A stretch of 64,000 nucleotides of DNA from Epinephelus fuscoguttatus (GCF_011397635.1 NC_064757.1:30141839-30205838); one strand, 5' to 3'; shown: positions 11,291 through 25,100, counted from the stretch's first letter. The notes: generated from the letters alone by a model not told the origin. Translations and numbers: made by a program.

Positions 11291-14200
11291 TCAGTCTTTC
11301 TCTGCAAATAAAACACACAAAATACAATGAGTAGGGTTATTTTTTTCTTTTAAATACAGTATTTTAAGTAATAATCACATTAATATTCATACTTTTAAAT
11401 TCACAGCTGACAAAGAAAACACAGACATCAGAAGTCAGTCTTTGGCTTCTCTCAGAAACAAAAGTACAGAGATGGTTGATTTTCCATGTTTAACTAGAAC
11501 ACACACTGACACAGGTGCTCACAAATAAATAAATAACAATAATAGTGATATATAAAAAATTCTAGCAAGTTTTAAATACATAATATGCCCACAATGCAAA
11601 AATTATCCATTAAAATATCATTATGCTGTACGAGTGTGCTGTGGATGTACACGTTTGTCCCACACTGCAATGTTAAAGGTTAACTGAAGCTCTAGTTGCA
11701 GCTGCAAAAATGTAAATAACATGTGAATGCTTGTACGACACCTCAAGGTAAATCTTACAATATAAAACGCAGCACTGTAAATCTCACCTTGGAGGCTTTC
11801 TATTTCCTGAGAAACATTGTTACACACAGCAGCCAGCAGCTCTTCCTTTGGCTTCAGTCCATCCAGATAGACTGAAAAGAACCCAGATGGACGTCATTTA
11901 TATCATCTTTAAACACAAATCTGCTACAGTGATATAAGTTTCACTATTTAACGTCACATGTGAGGCCTCAAACACATATATACCATAACCGCTTAGAATA
12001 AATCACGGTTTTTATTCCATCAGCATCACATACTGCCTCATCTCACCAATTCCAGACACCATGCTCTCCATCTCCTGCCGGTTTCTCAGGTACTTCGGCC
12101 ACACGTACCCGTCAAAGTATCCTGGAGGATCCGGAGGTGTGTAGACCCTCATACTTTCAATCAGAACAACATACATCATGGAAATAAAATCAATTAAAAG
12201 GGTAAAACGAACAAAAAACAAATGGTGTATTGATTATAAAACCTGATACCTTCGTCTCATCTTGCAGACATCGTATGGTATTTCCATGAAGTACCTTTTG
12301 CAAAACAGCTCATTCAGAGGCCTGGAAAGGTGAAATAAATGACAAAAACATCACAGTTACAGCGTGATGCGCCAAAATATCACATTACAAATATTAAGAC
12401 ATGCGTTTTTATGTTATTAAAAAAATCCTGGGGGACAGCTAGCCCTTATAATGGAAGATGAAACATTACTGAATGATTACTTTCCAAAAACAATTTAAGT
12501 GTAAATCCCTGGAACAACATAAATACATTTAAGAGAGAAGAAAATATTGTAATGATTTTGTTTACTTATGTCTGCTATCATGTTTACAACCAATAACTCA
12601 TGATATAATCCTTGGAAAGTGCATGCATCATTTTTCAGTAAAGTTTTATCTTAATTTCCAGTTAAGTTTCCTAGAAAGAACTGTGCAATTTAGCACTAAT
12701 TATAAGGAAACTACAACGTTCATTTATTTTAGTTTAGTTAATTGTGTTGAGTTTGTGTTGTTGATTCCCACAAGAATCTCACTGAGAGAAATTTGAACCT
12801 TAATATGTAGCCAGTGTCTAAATATTGATGGAAACTTTGTTAGCCATATATGTTAACTTGCATTTTGTCAGAATTTACTACTTTCAAGCCCATTTTCACA
12901 CTGCACCAACTGCATTTTCTCTAAAACTAGTACCAAGTTACACTCGTTCTCAGGAACTTGTAAAATAAAGAGCAGATTATAAACTGACACAAACACAGTA
13001 ACTTCACTGAAGCCTCTCTCGTGTACCTGTGGTTGAAAATGAGGAAGCCCTCCACTATCAGCACATACACCTCCTCACCCACTGATGGTGACTCTGGCTT
13101 CAGGCCTCGCTGCCTCAGGTACGACTCAGGATCTCGTCGCCACGAGTCGATGTCGCTCATCATCGTGTCCATGTGGAGAGCATCGAGCACTGCAACATAA
13201 TGCAACGAAAAGGATTTCTTTTGCATTTTTGATGACAGATTAAACATGTTAGTAATTTATCAGCAAACATTCTTTAGTTTGAGCTGGATTTTCTGCTTTT
13301 CTCTGTTTTTATGACATTTTAATGTGAAATTGTAATGAATATTTTTCAAGAATTGATACATACAATTAAAATAATTATCAGTTGTGGCCCTAAATTTCTT
13401 TATATTATTAAGATGTTTAGTTTTATTTATTCTGTTAACTATTTATTTGTTTATTATTCTATGCTTTCACAAGAAGAGGGTCTAAATGCTGTTTCAAATA
13501 CCCTTTTTTCAAATTTGGTGGAGAAATATTACACTTAAATATTCCTTTTTTGCCTGAAAGTATTCAATTTCACATTGGCTTTACATTTACATACAATTTA
13601 CACATTTTTACAGCCTCCCCCAGTCACTGAAACATCCAAGGACTTGACCTTAGTATGCTTAATGGTAGCTACTCCCGTGCATCCATCCATAAATCTGTAC
13701 ACCATTTTCAGATATCCATTTACATAACCACAATTTGCACATTTTTACAACCTCCCCAGGTAGCTACAACTCCAAAAATCACACAAAAAATACCAAGGAC
13801 ATGACCTCAGTGTCCTTAATGGTAGCTACACTCTTGCATCCATCCATTCATCCATAATTGTCCACTATTTTCAGATGCATGGATAGATGGACTGGAGCTG
13901 CATAGAAAATGTTGAGCAAAATAACATGTCCTTACTGTCATATTGCTTAAACCCATTGCTGTCCACAGGTACCACAGAATCATCCTGCAGAAAAGAGCGT
14001 CCACTGTCGTCACACAGGCTCTCACATTTCCAGCATATTGTAACGGTGAACGTTTTTAAAAAAGCAATGATATGAAATAGATAAATCTACCTTAAAATAT
14101 GAATCCTGTGCAATGACACAGCTGTTGGGGATCTGTTGGTGTAGACTTGCTGCAAGGGTAGATTTTCCTCCATTGGTCATCCTGAAAGAAAAATAGCGCA

Positions 14201-14977
14201 TATCTCTAAGTTATTATTTGAACACGAGTCACATGAGGAAATATTACAAAGGAGAGTGAGGACTTCCTGCACACTCTCAGGACTACATCTATTCATAGAC
14301 CTTTTTTCAGGCATCTCTGCAGGATGTGCATAAGCCAACACTTAATTTGACATTAGGAAAGTTAAAAAAAATATCTGTGTGCCACTTCTACTGAATATTT
14401 ATATCAGAATATTTACCTGTCCATGTCCATGTCTGTACAGTGAACTGATGTCAAAATAAACAAAAAGCTGGACTCTGTTACACTTTAAACATGTGTGACT
14501 TTTCCTCTGCAAAGAAACCAACTCTTATCAGTCTTATCTGGCACATGGCTGTCACATGCTGTATTGATCTGGTGGCTTTCTTGATGCCCCACTGCATGTA
14601 TGTTAGCCAGTATTAACAATTAGTTTTATAATAGGAGGCTGATAGGCTGATACATTTGCTGGTGCCATTCTGTGACTGGTTTTGTAATTTCCCACAGTTG
14701 CACAATAAACCACCAGAAAGCATTTTAGAGATTAAAGCTGATTTGTCTGATTAAACAAAATGAAAAGTTTCCATTTTATATCTTGCAGGTCTACATGTGG
14801 TTTAAAATTGTAAGCATGCAAAATGCTATCTGAGGTCCAACAGGCTACTGTATCTGGAGGCAAAATGACCCAGAGAGAACAATATCAGGCATGTCAGGAG
14901 GTCAACACAGCAACATGTGAATGTTCACAGTCCTCAGGATTTACTCACCCGCCAACTCCAACAACCACAGTCCTCAT
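11291..14977 (-). CDS. nmrk1: Nicotinamide riboside kinase 1
   Basis: Phosphorylates nicotinamide riboside (and nicotinic acid riboside) to the mononucleotide, feeding cytosolic NAD salvage. Coding exons on the minus strand: 14977-14949, 14181-14091, 13984-13936, 13189-13027, 12321-12250, 12153-12047, 11871-11788, 11301-11291. All phases join and the product is 201 aa (human 199). The P-loop GMTNGGKST spans residues 10-18 with Lys16; AQDSYFK holds the substrate-binding/catalytic Asp36; NGFKQYDMLDAL, LIVEGFLIFNHRPL and the lid region RRSMRVYTPPDPPGYFDG follow. The last exon codes only for the end of GAG plus Lys, Asp and stop. NMRK1 was chosen over NMRK2 because ostf1 is adjacent, as in human 9q21, and because of the residue pattern. 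The two genes are head to head and may share a promoter region. Confidence 0.94.
13581..13881. repeat. Imperfect tandem duplication in nmrk1 intron 3
   Basis: Two diverged units, about 13581-13718 and 13719-13881. Each has, in the same order, a TTTACAT...CACATTTTTACA segment, CCTCCCC, CCAAGGAC.TGACCT, CTTAATGGTAGCTAC, GCATCCATCCAT and ATTTTCAGAT. The second carries a short extra segment (about 13755-13790). It is non-coding. Confidence 0.7.
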
Positions 14978-15169
14978 CTCAGTGTTTCATATGTGAAACT
15001 AGTAAAAGCTGAATAAATAAAATCTCATGTGCAGACTTTACCAGGACGAAGGCATGTCAGTGGCTACTGCTACAACAACTTTGTACTCTGATGTGTTTCC
15101 GCTCTTAGACGCTCGTGATTGGCTGATGTAGCCACACGTCACTCGTGTCCTCCCCATTGAGGGAAAAAA

Positions 15170-15985
15170 AAAATTAAAGTATGATATAGGCCTGCAGATA
15201 AATTGATCGTGTTAAAACAGAGATCTATTGAATAAACACGTAACAAAGTACAAGTTAAAATAAGTAATAACATATGTTAAATGAAGTGGAATAAAATAAA
15301 AAAAACGATTAGAATCAAAATAGAACTAATATAAACATTGTTAAAGCATTAAAATATTATGTAAAATAAGTAATGCATGAAAATATAGCAGTAATGGAAA
15401 TAAATAAATACAAATAAAATAAAGTAGTAAAAATATGTTAAATGCAGTGCAATATAATAAAAACTGTTATTGAATACATAGTGAAAAATAATAAATAAAT
15501 AAATAAAATTGTAACAGAAATAAATGAACAGATTTTTATAAATGTTAAGATAGAGATACAGTAGTATAAAGAATAAAATGAATTAGATTGTACAGAGTTT
15601 TAATCAAGAACATCATCAAAACATTTACAAAGGTTACGCTATGTGAGGTCAAGTCCAATATAATAAATAAAAATTGCAGTAGAAATAAATGGATAAATTT
15701 TGATAAATAATAACGTGGAAAAAGTAAAATGTACCATGCGGTGTTAATGCAGTGTTTGTAAAAAAAAATAAATAAATAAATAAAATAAAAGATAGAATAG
15801 AAGAAGAAAGGAATGAATAAATCCAAATAAAATAAATAAATAAATAAAATAAAAATAAAATAGAATAGTTTTCAGGGTTTACATACAAAAAATCATCAAA
15901 ACATTTTTTAAAATTATGTTAAGTAAGTAAAATATTTATTTGATCAGTTGAGCAATTAAAAATGTAACGTCAAAAAAATAGAATA
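15170..15985. repeat. AT-rich low-complexity and degenerate tandem repeats
   Basis: The stretch is dominated by AAATAAAT-type units (clearest near 15490-15510, 15765-15790 and 15830-15870). Longer related blocks recur, such as ATGTTAAATG.AGTG.AATA and AGAAATAAATG.A.A.ATTTT. Apparent open frames across it encode only Phe/Ile/Tyr-rich low complexity and are not genes. Confidence 0.7.
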
Positions 15986-16025
15986 AAACCTAATACAGTA
16001 GATTAGCTGTTCCAGGTTTAGCTTG

Positions 16026-16036
16026 GCGCATGCGCA
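16026..16036. promoter_or_regulatory. ostf1: NRF1-type site upstream of ostf1
   Basis: GCGCATGCGCA is a full match to the NRF1 palindromic consensus and sits 138 bases before the ostf1 ATG, a usual distance for a housekeeping TATA-less promoter. Actual binding is inferred. Confidence 0.6.
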
Positions 16037-16173
16037 GTCGAACTTTTCCGCCTAGCCAGTAGTGCCACAGCACTTCCTCATTGGCAGTTATAGCAAAGTT
16101 CAGACTCCAGCGACGTTTGTGACTGAAATAACACTCAGCGCGTTTCGTTTTATTTAATCTCCGAGCCTTGCAA

Positions 16174-19100
16174 ATGTCGAAGCCTCCTCCCAAGCCGGCC
16201 AAACCAGGTAAGACTTATGTTACGAAGATTTGTAGTTTAAATTCAGCCATAACTTCAGCTGTGTCTCTTGCGAGGACTACACACCTTGTTGGCGATGTGA
16301 GCTTAATGGGCGGGCGGTGAGCACTTGACTGAGTGACTTTTCTCTCGTTGTTTTCTGTGAAACTTTCAACCCACAGTGCAAAGAAAGCTCTTAAACTTTG
16401 ATTAATACCAATATCCGTTTTAACCGAGGGGACCAGGACTACAGCGGAGTTGGTAAAAGTGCCTTCACTGTTGATTGACAGGGGGCTCCAGCTCTCAACA
16501 GCAGGCCTCTGTGACTTCCCTATTTCCATCTCTCATGCAAGGAGAGTGCCGTCATTCAGTGGCTTTAGGTCGTAGGTTAAGAGGTGATGATGAGTCTACA
16601 TCCTCAGTGACATCAGTCTTACTTCCTGCAATAACAGTCTGTGCTGCTATTCTGGTAACTCCTTCCCAGAGATTAGGAAATGTGTCTGTTACTTACAAAA
16701 TGTTGGGGCATGCATGCTGTTTGTGCATGCAAGGGTTTTCCCACATGCAAATAAATAACATTTACCTTGTGAAACCCATAGATTGTGTCTGTGCAACAGG
16801 TGTTGTCCTAAGTAATGACAGGTGTAAAACAAAGTTAGTGTGGGAGGCAACAGTAAACAAACTGAGCCACCTTTACATCTGCAGTAAAACATACACTCAG
16901 TTGCCAGTTTATAAGGTATTCAGTGTGCAAAACATACACACACACCTTTCTATCATGTTTGCCTCCCTAGGACTTGCAACACAGAACACTTCCTTAAAAG
17001 TAAAGTACAAAGTTTTCATTCATTTGAGCTCAAATGCAATAAAATCACATTTTAAGGGAGCGTTGTACAGTGTTGTGAGGCCTTCAGAGGCAGAAATCAG
17101 TTTATTAGGTACACCTTTTTAAAGTCTAATGCAGTTTATTGCAACAGCTGTGCAATAAATCCTAAATTAAAGAAGGTTATAGTGTTCGGTCTCTGTTAAA
17201 ACTGTGTTAAATAGGTGTTTATTCAACTTAATGGCCATCTTGGCTGCACTGTTTTACATCATTCTGAGGGGTGTTTAAATAGTTAGTCTTCCCTCAATGC
17301 TATAGAAGAAATGATATGGACAGAATCTGAAAAACTGAATATCATAAACTTCATGAAGATAGGATTTATTGCAGGGATGAGGTATTAGACGGCAGTAGTC
17401 TTCGATAGTTGTACTAAAGTGGCAGCTGAGTTTATTTCTCTTTATATTGTGTTCATCAGGTAAAAGAAGCAAAAAAGAACACCGAAACATCTTCGCATGT
17501 CAAGAAAAAGCGATTAGCATGTCAGAAAGTAGCTCAAAGCATCTAAATAATCTATGAAAAACATTCCTTGGGATGACCACAGGCACATTTCCGCAAACAT
17601 CTGTACAGTATGTCATTTTCTGCCTGCTAGCTGTAGCCCTCTGAAAACAGAGCACAATGCTCAAATGACAGACGCATCATTATCATTCATACTTTTCATG
17701 TTTATTCATGAGTCAGCGCCACGACACCTATGTGTGACGGCAGGTGAGATCGTCTGTCTTGACAGATGGTGGATTGGGACGCTGTGGGAGAGCCTTCAGT
17801 GTTATTAGTGGAAGTCAGTGACTCATATTGTCACAACTGATGTAGCTTCATGCAGTAATTTACACAGAGGCAATTCATGTGAATGGCTGAGGAATCACTA
17901 CCTACATGAGTTTTACTGTGTCATGAGGAGCTTACACTAGGTATATTAATGCCCCTGGTTCAAACCTTCATGTCAGATGATTTTGCTCCTCAAGTAAGCT
18001 TGAATTAATCTGTCCCAGCTTCAGGACTGCTGGTCTGTCACTGTCCCTCTGATGGACGTTTGAAGACCAGTGTAATTTTGCTACAATTAGCAGTGGGTAC
18101 TCGAAGAGATCTTTACACATGCTGTAATACCTTTTTTTTTAAAATGGTGCCCGGCCACCTACATCCTGAACAATGTGCACCGATTTAACAGGACCAGGCT
18201 TGTGAGATAACATTTTTGTGCTCCCTTCTTTTTCCTTCGAAATCAGCTCGTTATAGGAGGAACAGGTTTCAGTTTTTGTGTCAACCAGGAAGTTTGAGGG
18301 AAATACTAGAGAGCTGTGTGTATTCTCTGGTGTAAAACATTAATGTTTCTGTGCTAATGACTCGTGGTATCATATTTTGGGAGGCTTAGATGGTTAGGAT
18401 TTATGGGTGGGACTTTGAACAGGAATGAAGAATCACCATCAAGATCAGACATGTTTTTTTTTCTTGCTCTTGCAATAAAACAACACAGCTGGAAGTCATC
18501 AAAAAACCCACAAGCAAATAAAATATACTGACAATGTTCTGCTCGCACTGAAGACATTTTTCTTCTTTTTTTTGTGTGTGTGCTAGAATAAATCCTAGTA
18601 CGTGCCGGAGGCTTTAAAAAGCAAGGAGAACATGGACCAGTCTGCACAGGCTTTTGTGTGTTTTAAGCGACATGACCAGGCCTGCAGAGTCGACATGCTT
18701 GCTGTGTTGAACAGAGCTGGGCTTGTGCAGCAGCTCAGCCTCTCTCATTCTGAAACACTGAGACAGTGTGTTAGCCAAATAGAAACCCAGAGTAACGGCA
18801 GAGGGGAGTCACCACCATCATACATTTAGAGCTGCTGGCTGAAGACATCAGCTTCTAACAGCCTTGTGTGTCCAGAAATGCACTTTACATATATAAATAA
18901 ATACATCAGCATTAGTTTTAGAGAAGCTCTGCATGGGTCAATGGCAGCTTCATTACACTTTGTCAAATTCTGGCTTGTGAGGATCAGTCATGTTTGTCTC
19001 TTAGTTTGTTGGTTTATTTGACTGGGAAACAAACTACAGATAAACATTGTTACATAGAAGTAAAAAGACGTGGTAATATTAATCTTTATTTCCATAGCAC

Positions 19101-22100
19101 CTTAACAAGTAACAGATTGCACCATGTAAATTACACAATAAGAATACATGAGAGGACTAAAAATACTCTGCAGCACACAAAAACATCACCAATAAAAAGC
19201 TTTACCTTGTGTCCAGCTTGCACTAATTTGCAGCCGTCATCTGTGGTTAGATTAAAAAAAAAAATGGGAACAACTAAACAAAAAGATAAAAGAAACTCAG
19301 GATCGAAGTGATAAAACAGACTGTGTGCATGTGTATTTAATGTGTGTGTGTGTTTGTTTTAGGGACTGTTATGGACATGTCCAATCAGGGCGTGTCCAAC
19401 AAAGCAAATCTTTAAATGGGAAGTGAGTAGAGTGAAGCACTGCGTGATGTTAATCTACAAATCTGATGCAGATCAGAAGCATTGCATGGCCCGTGCATGC
19501 AATTAGAGTCTGGTTATCTGAAAACAAAGCTGGCACTTTGGCCTCAGTGTATCCAGCTCATTAGTCTGTTTAGTAAACTGTATGTGTATGTAGTAACGCA
19601 ACATACTGAACATAACTTCAGGCATTGTTTAGTCCCAGAAATCTGCATTTGGTACAATATACGTAAAAGTGAAATATGGCGCTGCTTCTTTAAGCTCCTT
19701 TGTTGGTCTCCATGAACTAGTTCAGCTGTGGGCTAAGGCCACAACCACTCTGGTAGCATTCCAGCAGCAGAGTTAATGCCAGGCTTGACAGCGAGCCATC
19801 ACAGGCCCTGAGGGCAGCTACCTCAGGGCTGCACACACATAAGGACCAGCTATGTGTTTCTGTCCCTGCACTGCATGTAAAAATGTGTATTGTTGTTGGC
19901 TGCAGCAGAGCTGTGTTAGTGAACACAGGCACTACAGAGCAGACTTTAGGAGCTGTGTGTCTGAGTTGTGTTGCTCGAGGAGGGCAATATTCAGTTGGCT
20001 CGTGATGGATATGATGTATGATGTTGACACCTCTCTGATTTATTGCACTTGTATGAGAGTAATCTACCACAATAAAGCTGCATTGAGCACCGACCCACAG
20101 GCTCGTTGCAGTGAAACGAAGCTGTTATTCTGCAGGGCTGTGAAGTGGCAGCTTGTGTGGTTTCACCTCACTTTCTCTATATTCTCCAGTACAATGTGCT
20201 CTGTTTACCACTGTTATGCACACAGGGATGAGGTTAACGTGCCACAAACAGTCTGTGAAGATTTCATCTAACATGAAACCTTTGTTTTCTCTTCGCTAGG
20301 CCAAGTCAAGGTGTTCAGAGCGTTGTACACCTTTGACCCCAGAACGGTGAGTTTCTTGTTGTTTCTAATTTGTGATAATTGTGGGAGACCGCTTTCTTTT
20401 AAGTTTATTTTCATTATTGATTAATTTGACATACCTCTTCCATGGGTTTTAATGTATGAAACAGTGCAAAACAACTGCTAAATCTACTGGGGTCTTGTCT
20501 CCAATGTGCAGATTTTGTAACACTGACATAGAATATAAATCACATATTTTGGTACTGGCCTCCAGTTGCAATGTTCTGGCAAAAATAATAAATAAAACAA
20601 TATAATAAATAGGCAGATGCACATGCAGACTGTATTCATGAGTGATTACCCCTCACAAAAATACTGAGATTAGCAAAGTGGTGTTAATAAATGGATGACA
20701 TCAACCAAAATAATTGACAAATTACAATGTACGTTGGTGGAGGTGTGCCTGGATTTTCTTTATTATTACTGAGGCATCACATTTTAGTCATTTATTTTTG
20801 ACTGTGGTTGTTTAGCTCTACAACTGTAGTAGTTACAGGAAGGAAAAGGTAATTTTTGAAACAATAATTGCAATAAAAAGTAACAATATTTTCCTCCAGT
20901 GAGGGGGTTAAAAAAAGATGCAGATTGTTTTTAAAATGTTAATCACTTAGTCTATCAAATGTGATGAAAAATGTCCATCACGGTTTCTTAAAATTGCTTT
21001 TTTTTGTCCAATTAATAGCCCAAAACCAAAAGATATTTAGAGGAACTATATGTGGCATTCAGCACATTAATATAGCAGCAAACCACTATTTGCTATATAA
21101 ACATGTAAGTGGGAGTAACCGCGCCCTGAGCAGAGAATGAAGTCATGCTCCATTTGTGTGTGTTGTAATTTGAGCTTCTCTGTTCTTCATTGTGGCAGAC
21201 AATCCGGCCACAGGTGCGTGTCAGTGCCTGTGTGTGCATCCTGCTCGCTTGCTAATTATCGCCCTGCCGGTCTGCACTCTGCACTTTCCCCCCAGGTTAA
21301 CATCATTAGCTCTGTCAGGACTGTTGCCATTGTTAGCACTGTTCAAGCTGTGAGCCGCAGCTCAGCTACCAGCATGTTGAGAGCCATGTGCAGACAATCT
21401 TTGAATCATAGATATGCTCTGATTATTATACAGAGCTCCTCTTAAATAACTTTCAAATATGACTCAAAAGAAGCAAACCACACAGGGTTGAGACGATGGA
21501 AAAAATAAATGACTAAAATCATTCATTAATTATCAAAGGAAACAGTTGCAGATTAATTTTCCGTGGATTGACTCAGTAATGAATTGATTACTCATTTCAG
21601 ATAAAACCACTGAAATAAAAATAAAAATTCATCACCCACTAAACAGTGTCACTAATCCGTCTTTTACGTCCTCCATAACATTTAGAGGTTAAACCACATT
21701 CTAGTGATGACTGTTTGAGTTGTTGGTGAACAGTAAAAAGGGGAAGACTGGGGGGAAGTGTAGCACAAAAGTCAGTCTTAAGATCAGAACACTGAACATC
21801 AGCCTGGAGTTAATCATGTCTTATTTTTTATTTTCCAGCCAGACGAGCTGTTCTTTGAAGAGGGAGACTTCCTTTACATCTCTGACACAGTAAGTAAAAC
21901 CTCAGGGATTCAGCTGACGTTTTCCACTTCAAGTCGTCTTGTCCCGTTCAGATTGAATTTGCACTTCTTCTTCCCTTTTCTGTAGAATCTCAGTGTTGCG
22001 CTCTTTGCATTTTGTCTCCCTTTTGAGTTTCCATTTTCCGCCTTTTGGTTAATTTCTTTTCCCCTTTCATTTGCACTTTTCTCTCCTTTTTTATGTCACG

Positions 22101-25100
22101 ACTACTGTCCTTGTATTAGTATTTTTTGCTCACTTTCTCCTGTTTGTCTCTTCTCATTTGCTTCAATGACTATTTTTAAATTAAATAAATACATTTTTGC
22201 TTTACTATTATCCTCAGAGTGACAGTAATTGGTGGAAAGGCACATGCCGAGGAAGGACAGGACTGATTCCAAGTAACTATGGTGAGTAGACAATACAGAC
22301 AAGCAAACTTTGAATTTCATTACATGATAATAATACAAACATGTGTCCCTAGTTATTGTGAATCATAGACAATGCACTAATGATCTTGTTTTTCTTTCTT
22401 TTAGTGGCTGAGCATGCAGAGTCTATTGACAATCCAATGCACGAAGCAGCCAAACGAGGTGCAACAACTATTATTTTTTCGTGTGATGTTTTTCTGTGAA
22501 TCATTTCTTTCAATCCAAGACAGTTCTCTCTCTGTGTGGAGACAAAAAAAACAACCTTGACATTGATAATGTCTGTTCTGTTTCTGCTGAAGAGCTGTGA
22601 CACTGTTTGCATTATTAGTATTCAACTCTTTGTGTGCTTTGTGTGTGTGTATGTTTGTGTATATTAACAGGCAATCTGAGCTGGCTGAGGGAATGTGTGG
22701 AAAACAAGGTCGCAATCAACGGGCTGGATAAGGCTGGAAACACTCCCCTCTACTGGGCGTGTCACGGAGGACACAAAGGTAACAATAGTTGTTATAAACA
22801 TGTAAAGATTTACTTTACACAAAATGCCATTTATGGCATGGATTGATCAAACTACCATGCTGACAGAATGACCGAATGGAATTACATAAATCTCAAATTG
22901 TGACACAGATTTGTTTTATATGAGAAGTGAAGTACAGAGAAACAGGAACTTGGTTGATGACAGTGCTCAAGTTCTTCTGTGTTCTTACATTGTTCCTGCA
23001 TGATTGATATGTGATACATCTCATGATATCGTCACTCAATCCGTCACTCAAATTCTCTTTTTTTCTTTCTGTATCAGAGGTGGTCGAGGTGTTGCTAAGC
23101 CAGCCTAATGTGGAGCTCAACCAGCAGGTGAGATGGGTTCAAAAAAACTCATTTGGGTATGAAATTAAATTTGCGGATGGGTCGGAAACATCCAGATGGT
23201 GGTACCTGAATTTCCAGTCAAACTCATATTGCAAGATTTGCAGAATAGGCACATCTTTCCTCACTTTGTATTGTCAAACTAGAACATTTGACAATGCAGG
23301 TATTGCTGCATTTCCATTCAGACTTCAGTGAGGTTTGTTAGAAGTGAGAATGTATTAGCAAAGGGTCTAAAAACATAGAGCTTCATGTGTGTAAGGACAC
23401 TAATATTAGCACGTGAAAGACAGTTTGTAGTGCTACGTGTAGCTTGGTATCACAAAAAGAATAAAGGGCACAAAGGAGCAAACTGCAGGCTGGATTTATG
23501 TTCAACTATTTCAGGAGAGGTATAAGGCCAAAGTGGGTAAGTGACAGTATAGATTGATAAAGTTACAGGGACTAGAATCAGACTAGTTTCTCCAATCTTT
23601 AAGGATGACATGTTGCTGAAACGTTGTCCAGCAAACAAGCTTTTAAAGTGTAGATGTGCCTTTGTGCCAACATGTAACAAACGAAAAACTGTTTAAAGGA
23701 GCGGTGTGTAAGATTTAGGGGGATTTAGTGGCATCTAGCAGTGAGGATTGTAGATTGCTTTCAGCTGAAACTTCTCCTGGATAGGATTCCCCTTAGTGTT
23801 CATTGTTCAGGGTTTTTTTTCTTACCAGGAGCTGAATTATCCACAGAGGTCTCTTCCTCTCCAAAACAAATGGATCAGGTGATTGAAACCAGTAAAAACT
23901 CTGACACTGTTTGGCATGTCGGAGACAAGCCGCAGCTGGTCTAGTAATTGCTAATGTGTGCTCACCTTTTTTCTCTGAAACTTAAAGATGCAGACATTCG
24001 GGAGGTTTTTAGTGGGAGCCAAATTATCCACAGAGGTCTCTTCCTCTGCAAAACAAACAGACCAGGGCCCGTATTCACAAAGATTCTCAGAGTCCTCTCA
24101 GAGAGCTCCTAACTTAGCCTAAAAATTCCTAGCAAGGAATCTTAGCTTAAGAGTGATTCAGGAAGTTTCTGAGAGCAACTCTGAGCAAGGAGGGGACAGA
24201 AACTTTTATCTTAGTGAGGAGGTGTGGTTGACCCTGTTGCTAGGTATGACGCAGTCTTCTAAAAGCTGTGATTGGTTGTTACAAAAAGGAAAAAAGAAAA
24301 AAAAAAACAAATGCGCTCCTAGTAATGAATGGACAGTGAAATTAACCGATCGTAGAACTTAGATTGTAGGCTATTAAGAAATGTGTAATCGTTAAAATAA
24401 TTTTATGTCATGATGATGAAACTCAACAAAATTAGGCCTAAATTAATTGTTACACAGCTTCAAAATGTTTGAACGTACCTCATTCACATGCCGATTATTA
24501 TATTGATTTGCTTATCGTTATGTTTACTCGCCATGCTGGTAATTTTACTACTTAATCTATTTGATATTAATGGTGGATGCAGACTCAGCTGTCAGCAATT
24601 ACTGTGATTGCTGGCCTCCTCGTAAAAAGCGGTTTGATTTGGCAGAATGACCAAAAGAACAAATGAAATGGAGAAAACAAAGAACAAGAAAGCCGAACTG
24701 GACAGAAGAGCAGTGCCTGCTGCTGGCACAGCTCGTGGAGGAGAACAACGGAGCTTTAAGAGGGAAATTCGGTCCCGGGATCACGGCACAAGGGAAGAGG
24801 CAGACTTGGGAGCGCATTGCCCGACAAATCAATGCGTCGTTCCCTCTCCTTTTACGCACAAGCGATGAGTGTGAGAAGCGCTGGTACGTGCTGCAATCCA
24901 AAGCGAGCGTTATTGCGTTACTACGCTGGGTGGGAAAAGTAAGCTCATCCCTGATGAGGTCAACCACAAACATTATCCTTGCACGATCAAGCCGGTAGCG
25001 TCTTATTAAATCACTGTCGTTCAGTATACGGAGAATTTCTCTCCTTCCTCTCTGTCTTTCCGCCATCTTCTCTGTTTAAGACACTCTTAGGCTTCTTAAA

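Larger units (their letters stand above)
14978..16173. promoter_or_regulatory. Head-to-head promoter spacer between nmrk1 and ostf1
   Basis: 1.2 kb separates the two start codons. The nmrk1 end (minus strand) has a CCAAT box at 15118-15122 (within AGCCAATCA) and a CRE-like GTGACGTG at 15135-15142. The ostf1 end has a perfect NRF1-type palindrome GCGCATGCGCA at 16026-16036, an ETS-like CACTTCCTC near 16071 and an inverted CCAAT near 16080. The middle (about 15170-15980) is low-complexity A/T-rich DNA with many AAAT units and degenerate repeats. That spacing suggests two core promoters and not one compact bidirectional one. Confidence 0.55.

Noticed and set aside
15545-15888. Phe/Ile/Leu-rich minus-strand frames resembling membrane proteins
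   Set aside because: They are translations of AAAT-type low-complexity DNA.
16475-17122. 215-codon plus-strand open frame in ostf1 intron 1
   Set aside because: No recognisable domain, overlaps repeat-like sequence at 16890-17122, and lies inside an intron of a well-defined gene.
19717-20271. Overlapping open frames on both strands (117 and 139 codons) before ostf1 exon 2
   Set aside because: No similarity recognised and no splice-site pattern; the real exon starts at 20300.
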